DNA of 64,000 nucleotides from Gonapodya prolifera JEL478 (GCA_001574975.1 KQ965805.1:62001-126000); one strand, 5' to 3'. Shown: positions 43,243 through 54,310, counted from the first letter of the stretch. Program-made: numbers and translations. The notes: generated by a model not told the origin, from the sequence alone.

Positions 43243-45677
43243 TCAGACCAAAACAACCACAACCGCCAACGCAAATACCACCGTCAAAGCCCAACCCAAC
43301 GGCGTCGCCCCGACAAGCGAAGCACCCTTGACGGGCGCGACTTGCGTGTTCGAGGACAGAACGGACGTCGGGCTTGCAGACGAGGTGGTTGAGGTCCTTG
43401 GAGGTGCGGATGTCACTGGAGCGGCGCTGGTTGACGTGCCGACGGGCGTCGATCCGACGCCCGGAAGGGGGGTGTTGCCGGTGTTGATGGAGATGAATTG
43501 GCCGCTGGTGGTGGGTGCGTGGAGGGGACGAAGGTGAGATGGGGTGGGTGGAGGAGAGTAGGGGGAGGACTCACTTTCCGAACTGGATGCGCGATGTAGG
43601 CAAGTCTGCAACGAACGCGGCGGCGACTTGGGGGTCCACCGTGTACCCGAAATCAATCGTCACCCCCGGTATGGTATCCTCCTTGACGAACTCAAACATG
43701 TACGAGATCTTGTACTGTGGAAAGAGGTCGAACACGTCGGCCTGGATCGTCTGCCGCCACCATCCCTGTTTGACTTGCAACCACGTCGGGGAGCCGGGCG
43801 TTTTGCCGAGGTCGTTGGGGTTCATTGCTGTACGCAATGTAACGGTGAGAACAGATGGGAGTGATGACGAAGACGAGGAGTTGGGTACTCACACATCACG
43901 CTCGTCTCAGCCAGCGCAAACGTCTTGTTCTTCCGCGCGGCGTAAAGGTCGTAGAAGTTTGGCGCAAGGATGGTGTCGTTGCTGAGCGGGTTGAATCCAC
44001 GGATGGCGTTGCGGAAGATATCTGGGTACGGAAGGGCTCCATCGCTGGACGTCATGGGGGTGTGCGCAGAGCGTAGAAATGAGCAAAGAGTTGTGGTTGT
44101 GTGGTTTTGGATACATCACGTGACTTACCCGTCTGAAAAGTCGCCGTGGCAGTGGGTAGTTTCGGTAGTGTCCGTTTATGTTCAAGTCAATAGTGCGTCA
44201 CGGTACGACATGACCCCGGCCGCTTTGCGTGATTCGACTTACAGTGTGAGGATCCGGTATAGTAAATGCTCATCCCCACAATATCAACCACGTCGTCACC
44301 CCTATTTCACCGTGCGTGAACTTCTCATCCTGCAATACGAGCACAAAAACAGGGACTACTTACGGGTAAAAGGGCTCGTACGGCTCGTCACCGAAATCGA
44401 TTTTGCCGTTTCCGTTACTATCCAACAACGCCACTTCCGTCTGCACCAAGGCAAAACCATATGCATCAGCATCAGCATTCCGAAAATTCCACCAGTGTAA
44501 TAGCGCCCCCCTCACCCACCCAATTCAAATTCGCATACCCTGGATTAGCCGCCAAGAACGCCGCCGTATTGTTCAACGGCACGTCCACTCCCCAGGGAAA
44601 CGAACTCGCGACCTGCGGCGCCCACATGAGCGCCGTGGTGCCGCATGTCGGACACGCCTGGATCGCGAGCGAAACGGTACGGAAGGCCGTGCGGTACAGA
44701 GAGGGGCGCCACGCCCAGGCGGACCACCAGCCGTTCATTTCTAAGGGATGGTGCATGCAGATGAGCACATGGAGAATATCGGGTCGATCGGTGGACGCTC
44801 GGCGCTCCGCGTGGAATAAATGTGATATCGCTCCGGGAGGATACTTCTCGCTTCGCGGACAATTTGCCTCTGGCGGACAGCCTCGGTCTGCGCTACGCGC
44901 CTAGGCCTCAGAAACGGCGTCGGTCAGCGCCTGGCGTCGCTTAGGTCTCGGAGTCCTCGCTGCGCTAGGACAGCTCGTTCTTCCGTGCTTCGCACTCCAG
45001 ACCTCGCTTTCTACTCACCATGCGCAAACCGCACGATCACGGGTATGCCATGCTCATTCAAGTATCGCACCATTGCGACCACATCGGGTACGGAGACGCC
45101 ATCATTCAAAATCGCGCTGGACAAGGCAGCCTCCGACGAAGGCTCGAGCGTGATTGTGATGATCCCACCCTGCGGAAAGGGCTTGGTCTCGACTGTCTTG
45201 TTAATGAAAAGCTTTGCAGTGTCGTCGAGTGGGAAGGGCAGGAAGATGGAGTAGAGGTTGAGAGCGAGGGTGGAGCGGCGGGTGAGGTTGAGGGGCTGGT
45301 TGGGGGTCGGGGGTCGCGAGTCGGGTGTCGGCGGAAGGGGGGTTTGAGTGGGTGAAATGGATGTTGAGAGATGCGACGAAAGAGAACACAACAAGTGCAA
45401 AAGAGATGTGCTCACCTGGTCCCAATCCCAATCCACTGCACCCGTCAGCCAGAAAATGCAGATGCAAAAACGTGCGAGGTAAGCGTTCACTCCTAAACCC
45501 ATTCCAATGCAAAAACGCACGGTGAGCGCCCAGCAGGACTTTGCTCCCATCAGCAAGTGGAAACGGAAACGGCCTCGACGTGCCCGATTGCGGCGTCTTC
45601 CACGCGATGTTCTGGGCAGACACGTGCGAGAATGACGCGACGGCGAAACACGCGACGAGGGCGGGCAGGACGCGCAT
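43243..45677 (-). CDS. Secreted GH26-like endo-glycanase, copy 1, GPI-anchored
   Basis: Ten exons: 45677-45521, 45435-45416, 45295-45019, 44740-44520, 44440-44364, 44301-44243, 44132-44129, 44044-43893, 43827-43575 and 43504-43243. They sum to 1482 nt, 493 residues, every junction in phase. Signal peptide MRVLPALVACFAVASFSHVS; GAHLDWDWDQ; VIVRFAHEMNGWW with the probable acid/base Glu152; DSNGNGKIDFGDEPYEPFYP; DIVGMSIYYTG; FALAETS with the probable nucleophile Glu318; GWWRQTI. A Ser/Thr/Pro linker and a hydrophobic end (ALTVVFALAVVVVLV) suggest a GPI anchor. The pattern fits GH26 beta-mannanase or lichenase clans; exact substrate unknown. Exons of 20 and 4 nt are needed. Confidence 0.85.
44129..44132 (-). 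other. Putative 4-nt micro-exon, copy 1
   Basis: Coding-strand ACGG between acceptor CTTTTCAG and donor GTAAGTCACG. It completes a Tyr codon and supplies two bases of Gly. Neighbouring introns are 110 and 84 nt. Without it the next exon is out of frame. Confidence 0.75.
44741..45018 (-). other. Long GC-rich intron of copy 1
   Basis: 278 nt, three to four times the usual intron length here, splitting the Glu codon of HEMNGWW. It is rich in CCT/AGG and CGC motifs (for example GCGCCTAGGCCTCAG). The equivalent intron of copy 2 is 329 nt and only loosely similar. Confidence 0.6.
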
Positions 45678-46636
45678 CGTGGCAAAGGTGGCGAGGAGAG
45701 AGGGAAGCGAGGAGCACGCGCGCGTGGATGTGCGATGCATGTGCTTCTTGTTCTGTGTTTCTCTGACGTCGGGGGGCAATGCTGTGGCCCGCCTGGTGTT
45801 ACTTTAGCCTTTGCACGGATGCAAAAAAAGTCATCCGGTTCTTGGCTCGGGTCTAATTACCGCTCAACGCCCTCTCTTGGCGTTGGGCAAGGTAGTAATA
45901 ATCCATATTCTGCTGTATTTTTGAATGAAGATGGCGGTGTAGTCGGGAGAGGCGGTGTGAGATCAGTTCTGGGGGCGTGAAGAATCAAAGGAAGGCGTGA
46001 GTCATCACTTTTGTAAAGATTAGTTCGGACGGTCCTGGATTTGGGTTGAAGGGGTTTGTCTGTGTGTGTCCTGGAGGACACATTGCGCCGCAATATTACA
46101 CAGTGGGAAGTATTGGTGCGAGACGACACAACAATACATTGATATATGCGAGTGGATGCGTCAACCTGTGAACACTGTTATGGCACTCATCATGTCATTT
46201 GGACGAGGCCGATCGGATCGGCTCAACCACCGACTGCCTTGTTGCACAATCAAAATCTCTCAATCCCTCACCCGCACACCACGAGTGGCGGCGTGAGATT
46301 TGAGGGGCGCGTTTGATTATGCGACTGTCACAGAACAGTTGCAGTCGCGAACAACGGTATCTACCATGTTGAACCAGCCAAGACGTCCCTCGACGGAAGT
46401 TTTGAAGTACAAAAGTAGCGTCTTTTTCTGAAGTACATAATTGGCCCCTTTTCTCAATTATATTACTTTACAAGTATCTGCGATTCCAATTCGTCCCGAG
46501 CGGGGCAGCGGCATGCTTGCAGCACAGCACATCCGGGATATGTCAAACATAAATAACGTTTGTCTCCTTCCGACTCTGCCTCCAACGCGCGTGTATTAAA
46601 ACGAAATTCGAAGGAGCGGTCCGCTTGCGCCTGCCC
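45678..46636. other. Spacer between the tandem GH26-like genes
   Basis: Contains the promoter of copy 1 (its ATG is at 45677) and the 3' flank of copy 2. 46480-46600 matches the flank of copy 1 on both sides of the transposon and represents the empty site. No gene is supported. Confidence 0.5.
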
Positions 46637-49321
46637 TTATACCAAAGCGACCACGACCACCATTGCAAGCGCCAAAACCATCGTCACTTCCCAACCCAAC
46701 GGCGTCGCCCCGACACCAGAAGCGCCCTTAACCGGCGCGACTTGCGAATTGGACGAAAGCGCCGCCGCCGTGGGGGTCGGGCTTGCACTTGCAGAAGCCG
46801 AAGTACTCGTGGCGGGTGCGCCGGCGCCGGCGACGTTTGGAGGTGCGGACGTCACCCCTGGCGAATCAAGGATCCCTGGCGCTGCAGTGCTGGTCGACGC
46901 CCCCCCGCCGCCATACGTCGCTGCGGGTCCACTCGAAACTGGTGCGTCGCCTGCGCCTGCGCCGGGGCTCGTCAGTGGTGTGGTGCCGGCGTTGATCGAG
47001 ATAAATTGGCCGCTGGTGAGGGTAAGCGTGGTTGAGACAGTGCGGAAGTGGCGATAAGTTCTCAGGCATTGTGATAGAAGGCCAAGAGTCCGAGAGCTCA
47101 CGTTCCGAGCTGGATGCGGGATGTGGGCAGGTCTGATACGAACGCGGCGGCGACGTGGGGGTCTACCGTGTACCCTATAGGTTTCCCATCACCCATGCCA
47201 ATTACGGCGTCACATGGCGCATGAACAAAATCCAATCATTTAGAAGCCCGCTTCAATGCATGTAATCACTCTCCGCCTCACCGAAATCAATCGTGACGCC
47301 CGGTAAGGTGTCTTCCTTGACGAACTCAAACATGTACGAGATCCTATACTGTGGGAAGAGGTCGAACACCTCGGCCTGGATCGTCTGCCGCCACCATCCC
47401 TGTTTGACTTGAAGCCAGGTCGGGGAGCCGGGCGTTTTCCCGAGGTCGTTGGGGTTCATTGCTGCCAGCAGAACCGTATGCGCAAGAAGCACTTGATGAG
47501 AAAAGGTGTGTCCGATGGTAGCGTGGTTGGGGGTTACCTACACATCACACTAGTTTCTGCCAGCGCAAACGTCTTGTTCCTTTGCGCGGCATAGATGTCG
47601 TAGAAGTTTGGTGCGACGATGGTGTCGTTGCTCAGTGGGTTGAATCCGCGGATGGAATTGCGGAATATTTCGGGGTAGGGGAGGGCGCCTTCGCTGGAGG
47701 TCGGAGGAGATGGGGGTCGCGCGGTTGTGGAAAAGGATGAGAGTTTTTTGATCCAATACTCGACTTACCCGACTGAAAGTTTCGGAAGCAGGAGGGAGTC
47801 CCCGTCAATATTCAAGTCAGTACCACGTAACGACTTGCTTGGTTGATTGATCGACTTACAGTATGCCGATCCGGTGTAGTAAATGCTCATCCCCACGATA
47901 TCGACCACGTCGTCTCCCCTGTTGCACCGAATGTGAGATTCTCGTCCTGCATGAACAATGAACCCAGGCCATTTCACTCACGGGTAAAATGGCTCATACG
48001 GCTCGTCCCCGAAATCAATCTTTCCGTTCCCATTGCTATCCAACAAGGCCACTTCAGTCTGAGATGCACACAAACCCGTTCATCAGCGCCTGGCGGACCC
48101 CTCCACCAATGGAAGACCCCACCCACCCAATTCAAATTCTTGTACCCCGGGTTGGCCACAAGGAAGGCCTCCGTATCGTTGAGGGGCACGTCGACGCCCC
48201 AGGGAAACGAGCTCGCGACTTGCGGCGCCCACATCGTGGCTGTAGTGTTGCATGTTGGACACGCTTGGATGGCGAGCGCGACGGTGCGGAAGGCCGTGCG
48301 GTATAGGGAGGGACGCCATGCCCAGGTGGACCACCAGCCGTTCATTTCTGGGTTTGAGGGGTCGGGTGCATGATAAGCGAGAGCATTTGGACTCCTCGGT
48401 CGACAGTGCTTCGTAGAGTGGAGCAGACCCTCTTTGCGAGTAAATCAAAAGATTGATACTTCGCCTCTGGTGGACTGCGCCGTCAGTGTTTCCCGCAAGT
48501 TGGCCTTGTCCTCACTTCGTTATGAGTATTCCGCTTAGAACTCGTCCTTGCCTCCGACAGACTCCCCGACAGACTCCTGGTCAGTGCTTTGCACCAAGAA
48601 CTCGTGCTCGCGACGACGTTTGCCCTCGCGACTACGGTCACCCGCCTCCATCAGACATCACTCGCTTCCAACTCACCGTGTGCAAACCGTACAATCACGG
48701 GCACCCCATGCTCATTCAGGTACCGCACCATGGCGACAACATCCGGCACAGACACACCATCATTCAACACGACACTCGTAATCGCAGCCTCTGACGAGGG
48801 CTCGAGTGTGATGGTGATGATGCCGCCCTGGGGAAACGGTTTGGTTTCGACGGTCTTGTTGATGAAGAGCTTGGCAGTGTCATCGAGGGGGAAGGGAAGG
48901 AAGATTGAGTAGAGGTTGAGGGCGAGGGTGGAGCGGCGAGTGAGGTTGATGGGCTGTTTGGGGTCGACGCGAGTCGGGTTCCGGGTGCATTGCACAAGGG
49001 ACTGTGAGTTTTCCTTCAAGACAAGGTGGGCAAATGCCAAAAAGTATCCTTACCTGGTCCCAATCCCAATCCACTGTACCGTCAGACGGAGATCAGACAA
49101 ATACCAGCCAGGTAAGCTGCATCGAGTCCCTGAGCCCTGCCCCCCCTTGCACACGCACAATGAGCGCCCAACAGGACTTTGCTCCCATCAGCAAGTGAAA
49201 ACGGAAATGGTCTTGAGGTGCCCGATGGCTGTGGTGTCTTCCACGCGATGGTCTGTGCTCGGATTCTGGAGGCCAATGAGGCGACCACGAGACAACCGAG
49301 GAGGGCACGGAGGATGCGCAT
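46637..49321 (-). CDS. Secreted GH26-like endo-glycanase, copy 2, GPI-anchored
   Basis: Eleven exons: 49321-49159, 49073-49054, 48953-48677, 48347-48127, 48058-47982, 47918-47860, 47772-47769, 47693-47542, 47461-47282, 47174-47102 and 47012-46637. They total 1602 nt, 533 residues, all in phase. Same domain order as copy 1, with signal peptide MRILRALLGCLVVASLASRI, HEMNGWW (Glu154), DSNGNGKIDFGDEPYEPFYP, FALAETS (Glu320) and a longer Ala/Ser/Thr/Pro stalk before the hydrophobic end. The 20-nt and 4-nt exons are conserved. One extra intron (47175-47281) interrupts the codons after VTIDFG, where copy 1 is continuous. Introns have diverged strongly, so the duplication is not recent. Confidence 0.87.
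47175..47281 (-). other. Intron present only in GH26-like copy 2
   Basis: Donor GTGAGGCGG after GATTTCG and acceptor CCTATAG before GGTACACGG; 107 nt. Splicing gives GATTTCGGGTACACGG, exactly the uninterrupted sequence of copy 1. Confidence 0.85.
47769..47772 (-). other. Putative 4-nt micro-exon, copy 2
   Basis: Coding-strand TCGG between CTTTCAG and GTAAGTCGAG, at the same position as in copy 1; it completes Phe and starts Gly. Flanking introns are 87 and 75 nt. Confidence 0.75.
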
Positions 49322-50059
49322 GGTGGCAAAGATGGCGAGCAGGAAGGTGAGGGAAGCGAAGGCGAGCACGGATGTGTGATACTATTCGATACACAATATA
49401 TCTTCAGCCACATCGGCAGCGAGGCGAGGCTGTGGCCCGGTATTCCAACGTGCAACGTGCGCATACCTCCACGAATCGCTTCCTACCACTAGTCCTCGTG
49501 GGCATGTCCGCGGCTTTTGTTTCCCCAGGACCTCGAACGCGGCCTTGATGACTGTTCATGGGATTGGTCCACGTGCAGTTGTCGCCCTTTCCTGGGGAAC
49601 ATTTTCCAAAAATTCCTCCTCTACCACCGGTACCTACCCAACTCTGGCAAATTGGGGCAGTGTCCATACGCGGACTTGTACACCATTTAGTTAAGCACAC
49701 GATCTTCAACTCTCGGCTCACATTTCGCAACGACACCCACTAGTAAACCGAAGCCCTTTCATGCGTTGAGTTTACCAATTATGCACTGTACATCTTTCAT
49801 ATAAACCCAATACGGGGCAGAAAAGGACTTTGTTAACTTTTATATAACGACCTCAGCAAACGCGAACAAACTTGCATTCCAAATTCCCCGCGTCTTGTCC
49901 GACTTCCCTCGTGTACCTATCGTTTTTCTCCGCTCGAACATAGGTGTCTTCAGCCTCTTCAGGCTCTACACGTCCAGTCCTATTCGCGCTTCGATCAAGT
50001 CGGACTCCGTAACCAAAACCCTATTCGCATTCAATTTGCAATCCCGTCCCGCCATTCCG
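49322..50059. other. Divergent spacer between GH26-like copy 2 and a kinase relic
   Basis: TATA-like boxes lie near 49800 and 49845 (ATATAA), suitable for the rightward kinase gene. ORFs at 49404-49743 are weak. No other feature. Confidence 0.35.
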
Positions 50060-51487
50060 ACGGAGACCGAAAGAGAGGAACCCCTGGCTACTGGACGCTC
50101 TGGGAGGTGAAAGAGTCCGACGTCCGGCTTTCGGAGGAAACGCTGGGCGGTGGTGGCTTCGGGACTGTTGTGCGTGGACTCTGGCAGGGCCAAATTGATG
50201 TCACTGTCAAACGGTGCGATTCGTGGAAGGGTACAGCGAGAAGGTGAGCTCGACCTGTCGCGATTTTGAGACAATCGACACCTTTAAAAGCCGGCATGAA
50301 CAGGAATTCAACAGCGAGGCACGAATCTGGTACAACATGTCCTCACCCAGAGTTCTGCCTCTCTTCGGAATCGTCACAAGGTATCTGAGTGGCGGTTCCT
50401 TTCCCCAATCATGGAGACTGGTGACGCGAAAACCTACCTTCGACAATTCCCGCCCGGCCCTCAGCGAAATGAGAAGACGCTCAGTTTTGTGCGTACCGAC
50501 TGGTTGCATATATAGTGGCGCCGCTCGAATGAAAGTCTTACGGTCCTACAGCTACGCGACATCGCCGAGGGAATGGAATACCTGCACGGTCGCAAGGTTG
50601 TTCACGCGGACCTCAAACCGGAGCAAGTCCTTGTGAACAAGCACGGTCGTGGCGTCGTGACGGTCTTTGGTTTCTCCAAGTTGGATCGCGGAAATGCGTT
50701 GATGAGAGCCGTTTTTTGAAATCAGTGATCTTTTGCTGCCATGATGCAGAAACTTGTCGTGTTGCAGCTAAGCCAAGTCCCACTGTCTACGAATGATACG
50801 CCAACACGTCTGCCCACACTTCTCTCTGGGCAGTCTGATTTCACAGTAACTGGTGCGCGGATGGGTACTCCGATGTACATGTCGCCGGAGGGGAGGGCAC
50901 AACCAAGAAGGACGATGTGTACGCTTTTGACATCACCATCTTTGCGGTGAGCTTGCCTCGAAGTCGTAAATAGAATTATGCAGCAAGCTCAACCGAGACT
51001 TCGTCATCGCAGTTATGGATGCTTGACGAGCTTCTGTTCCCAAAGTTAAATGCAAGGATGAGTCTGGACGAACAGAGTGCTTTCTGGGACCAAATCTGCG
51101 ATGGGATACTGAGGCCCCTTCGCGAGACTGACCCCACGCCGGAAGGTATGCCGCCGTGGCTGCGGAGTCTCATGGAGCTAAGTTGGCACCAGGAACCAAG
51201 CCAACGACCCGAATTTTCGGAGATAAGAGAGTTACTGGCAGCGAAAGCGTGAGTGAAGTCCATCGAGCTCTTGCATTCGAACTTTCGTATACTGAAACTG
51301 TCGCCCTCACCAGCCTGAACCCAACTCACCTACATCACTACCCGAGTTCGTCATCGACCCCAACTTAGACGCTGTAGCCACTACAAACCTCGCCAAGGAG
51401 GCAGCTGACGCTCGGGATCTCGACAAAGCATCAAAGCTGTTCAAGAGAGCCGCCGAAATGGGTCACGCAGAAGCACACGCTCAAGCC
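50060..51487 (+). pseudogene. TKL pseudokinase with Sel1 tail, cut off at an inverted junction
   Basis: Kinase blocks in order: LGGGGFGTVVRGLWQG and VTVKR (ATP lobe, near 50140-50215), EARIWYNMSSPRVLPLFGI (50310-50380), IMETGDAKTYLRQFPPGPQR (50405-50465), DIAEGMEYLHGRKVVHADLK (50560-50615), VTVFGFSKL (50660), GTPMYMSPEG (50860), DDVYAFDITIFA (50915) and a full C-lobe (51010-51250). HRD is HAD, the following Asn is Gln, and DFG is VFG, so the metal-binding Asp is missing. A few frame changes are not explained by introns. After 51320 a Sel1-type repeat (DKASKLFKRAAEMGHAEAHA) starts but stops at 51487, where the reading direction reverses. Intracellular signalling role presumed. Confidence 0.6.
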
Positions 51488-52507
51488 GTCCATATACCAC
51501 CCCGCTAGCCTGATTTGTGCGTCGACGTTCCCTTGTGCTGCGGCCTTCTCGTACCACTCCGCAGCACGCTGGAGAGATCTTTCGAGGACGCCGAGACCAT
51601 TGCAGTAGTACCACGCGAGTCGCCTTCGAGGCTCGTCCGCCTCAAACATTTTCAGATAGTGACGTACGCTGCCGTTCTCCATTATTGGGGAGACAAATGC
51701 GAGCATGTTTGCCATTCGCACAATACCGTACAGGTGCAGCACGTGCGGGGAGGTCAAGTTGTACCATAATGTTGCTTCATCCTCGAAAGACTGATCACCC
51801 GAAAACGAGGAGCAATTTAGACGGTAACCATGACGTTAAACAAGGACTGATGCCATTAATTGAGCGATAGAGATAAGCACCTTTCGATTGTACTCTTTGC
51901 TGATCTTGGCCATCTTCACCGCAACAGGAACTCCGAGCCATGTTCCCCGAAAAACTGAGCCGTAGCCACCTTCCCCAATCACGTCGTCGATGGAGCATGC
52001 TAAATCTGACTCCTTCATTTCCCAGGATTGGGGAATTTTGGAGAGCTCCGGTATCTCCGGCGATGTTGGTGACTTTGTTGGAGCCGCTGTAGCCGATCCT
52101 GGGGAGGGATCACTTGAAGACGGCAGTGGGACTGCCGCAGATCGCCAATCATCCTCCAGGGGTGCATCTCTGTCGCCTGAAGAGCTTTGAAGCGATACCC
52201 CGGTGCTCCTAGCGGTCTCCAAGCCACCCGAGTCGGCATCTCCACATCCACCGTCTTCACGTATTTGCACAACAGATTCATTCCCGCCTTCCCGCGCGAT
52301 CGCCACACTCTGGACAGAGCTCGAATTCATCGGCTTCTCAGTGGCTGTCAGGCGAACCGTCACGCGTGCCGTCCTCCATGCACCTGGGAACGCGGCAGCA
52401 TCGATATCGACCTCCGATTGGGAATCGATCGGGGGAGCTGCCTCGTCCTGCTCTGGTGTTTGCAGAGTCGGTCCGATCGCTTTGAAAAAATCGATGAAGG
52501 AGAGCAT
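51488..52507 (-). pseudogene. TKL kinase N-lobe fused to Sel1 repeats, C-lobe missing
   Basis: ATG at 52507 starts a 160-residue Ser/Asp-rich leader, then SIDDVIGEGGYGSVFRGTWL and VAVKMAK (intact ATP lobe). After an intron (51791-51878) come SFEDEATLWYNLTSPHVLHL and SPIMENGSVRHYLKMFEADE. At that point, in the same frame, Sel1 repeats begin (RLAWYYCNGLGV, AAEWYEKAAAQGNVDAQIRL), so the catalytic loop, DFG and C-lobe are absent. The frame runs past 51488 only as the antisense of the plus-strand Sel1 repeat. The leader and domain order suggest it derives from the same family as the relic on the other strand. Confidence 0.6.
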
Positions 52508-52679
52508 CAGCGGCGGGTTGTGATCACGGGCAACTCTGGTGAATATTCAGGGCGCGGCTCTCACCATTCGGCACAGTAATTGTCCGTGGTAACCACTTTT
52601 CCTCCAAGGAAAGTCGCGGTATTATGTGAAAGAAGATACAGGATACATCTTTCCTTGAAAGTAAGTTTGATGGCCATGC

Positions 52680-53480
52680 TATCAACGAATCACACCCCAT
52701 CCACACCACCACCCCTCTCCACCACCACGCCTCTCGACCCGACCTTCCTTCCCGCCTTTGGCGCATTCGACGCTTTCAAGGGGCGGTACATGTCCGGCAC
52801 GGGGATTGTCCCTGCGGGTATTACGCCAGGTGGTGGGGCCGGTTTGCACCCAGAGCCGGAGTGGGGGTGCGAGGAGGACGGGGAAGGTGAGTGGCATGAG
52901 TGTGCCAGCTTGTGAATCAATATGTCCCGGTACTGCGTCGCGTAGGGGGGAGGTGCGGGACGGGCGCTGGCTCCTGCTCTCGCTTCACTTTCTGGTCTTG
53001 CTCCGGTGCCGCTTCGGGGTTTACTCCTGCACCCGCAAGCTTCTTCCTCTCCATCTGCTCCTCCCTTGCCCTCTTCCGCTCCCACACGAGTCTCTCCGCC
53101 GCCGCCACGTTCTTCCCGTCCAGCGAGGCCAGTTTCGGCCCCGAGGTGAGTACGACGCGAGCGCGGTATGCGCGCGAGGGTGTGTATGTTTGGAGAGGGG
53201 TGGAGAGGAGGCGGAGGTTTGTGAGAGAAAAGAGGCGTGAGAGGAGGGTGGTGAGTATCTGGGAAGGGGTGTGTGAGTGGGGCGTGGAGAGATGATGTGA
53301 TGCCGAGGGCGAGCAGTGGGAGTATTGGGTGTGCCTTTTCAGAACGGAGATATTCCTGACCCAGCTTCCTGTAACAGAGCTCCCAGACACGAGCAGTAGC
53401 GCCAGCACCAACTACGCGCAATGGCGATACAACGCCGTCGCTTGATTCCTCGTCGTTATGTCGCTATTTCCAGCAACCCC
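52680..53480 (-). CDS. Unknown multi-exon protein
   Basis: Two or three coding segments can be seen: GAGATARVWELCYRKLGQEY near 53400-53340, a charged helix GKNVAAAERLVWERKRAREE with EEQMERKK near 53120-53050, and PPPYATQYRDILIHKLAHS with a Pro/Ser-rich end near 52940-52690. They lie on the minus strand and could be joined by introns of 60-250 nt, but I could not find a start codon or a fully in-phase model. No family recognised; the basic coiled segment and short size would suit a small mitochondrial or ribosome-associated factor, which is a guess. Confidence 0.3.
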
Positions 53481-53577
53481 AGGTTCACTCTTTTGCATTA
53501 ACTCCCACGACGCGTCTCCAACCACGCCTCTTCTATCCACGTGATCCTGAAACAAGAACGGAGACGGAACGAATCTT

Positions 53578-54310
53578 TCAGTCCACAATGCTTGTGTTTG
53601 AAAGGTCCAAAGTCTTGAGCTCGGTAAGGTGGGTGAATACGTCCATGTTTGCGATCGCGTTGCCGGCGAGAGAGAGGTCTGCCAGCGTGCGCTGATTTGG
53701 TACGGTCATCCCAAAATATAAGTAGAGTACGTGCGCCCGGATATGTGATGAGTTTCATCACGTCCAAATAATTGACCGAAGGGCCCGCCGAACAGAAAAG
53801 ACACTCGCCGCCATTCCTCTAAACGACACCTCCTCCAACTCCACGCTCTCCACCCCCTGTTGCCTCTCCACCCTCAGCGTCTCCATCTCTGTAAACTCAT
53901 GCAGCCCCTCGACCCTCGCGATCCTGTTTCCGCTCACATCGAGACATCTCAGAGGGAGCGTGGTTGTGAGGAGGTTGTCTTGGATGTGGAGGTGTGTCAG
54001 GTACCGCAGGTGGTGCAGGTGGGAGAGCGTGGACGAGGGGAGAGTCTTGGCGTAAATGTGGAGCGCGTCGAGGGTGGGGCAGAGCGCGAGTGTGTCTGAC
54101 TGGTGGGCGGGGTAGGAAGACGGAGTGATTGATAACTGTAATGAAGGTACCATCTTCAGCTCGAAGAGTGATCCGACGTACCAACTCGTCCAGCCCGAAT
54201 CCGCCTAGATTGACCTGCGACATGCGACTCAGAAACTTTTCCGCGCTCTCGCTGCCCGCTCTCCGCCCTTGCGCGCCCCGCTCAAGAATCGACGTGGTCG
54301 GCTTCATCAC
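53578..54310 (-). CDS. Leucine-rich-repeat protein
   Basis: ATG at 54310 (MMKPTTSILERGAQGRR), a 46-nt intron (donor GTACGT, acceptor TTACAG) joining GLDEL to LSITPSSYPAHQSDTLALCP, then LRR units: LRYLTHLHIQDNLLTTTLP, LRCLDVSGNRIARVEGL, and in the last exon LADLSLAGNAIANMDVFTHL and LKTLDLSNTSIVD before the TGA at 53578. The spacing (about 22 residues, LxxLxLxxN) is that of SDS22-like LRRs, protein-interaction modules. The intron between 53860 and 53690 was not placed exactly. No partner domain was found, so the role is unknown. Confidence 0.6.
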
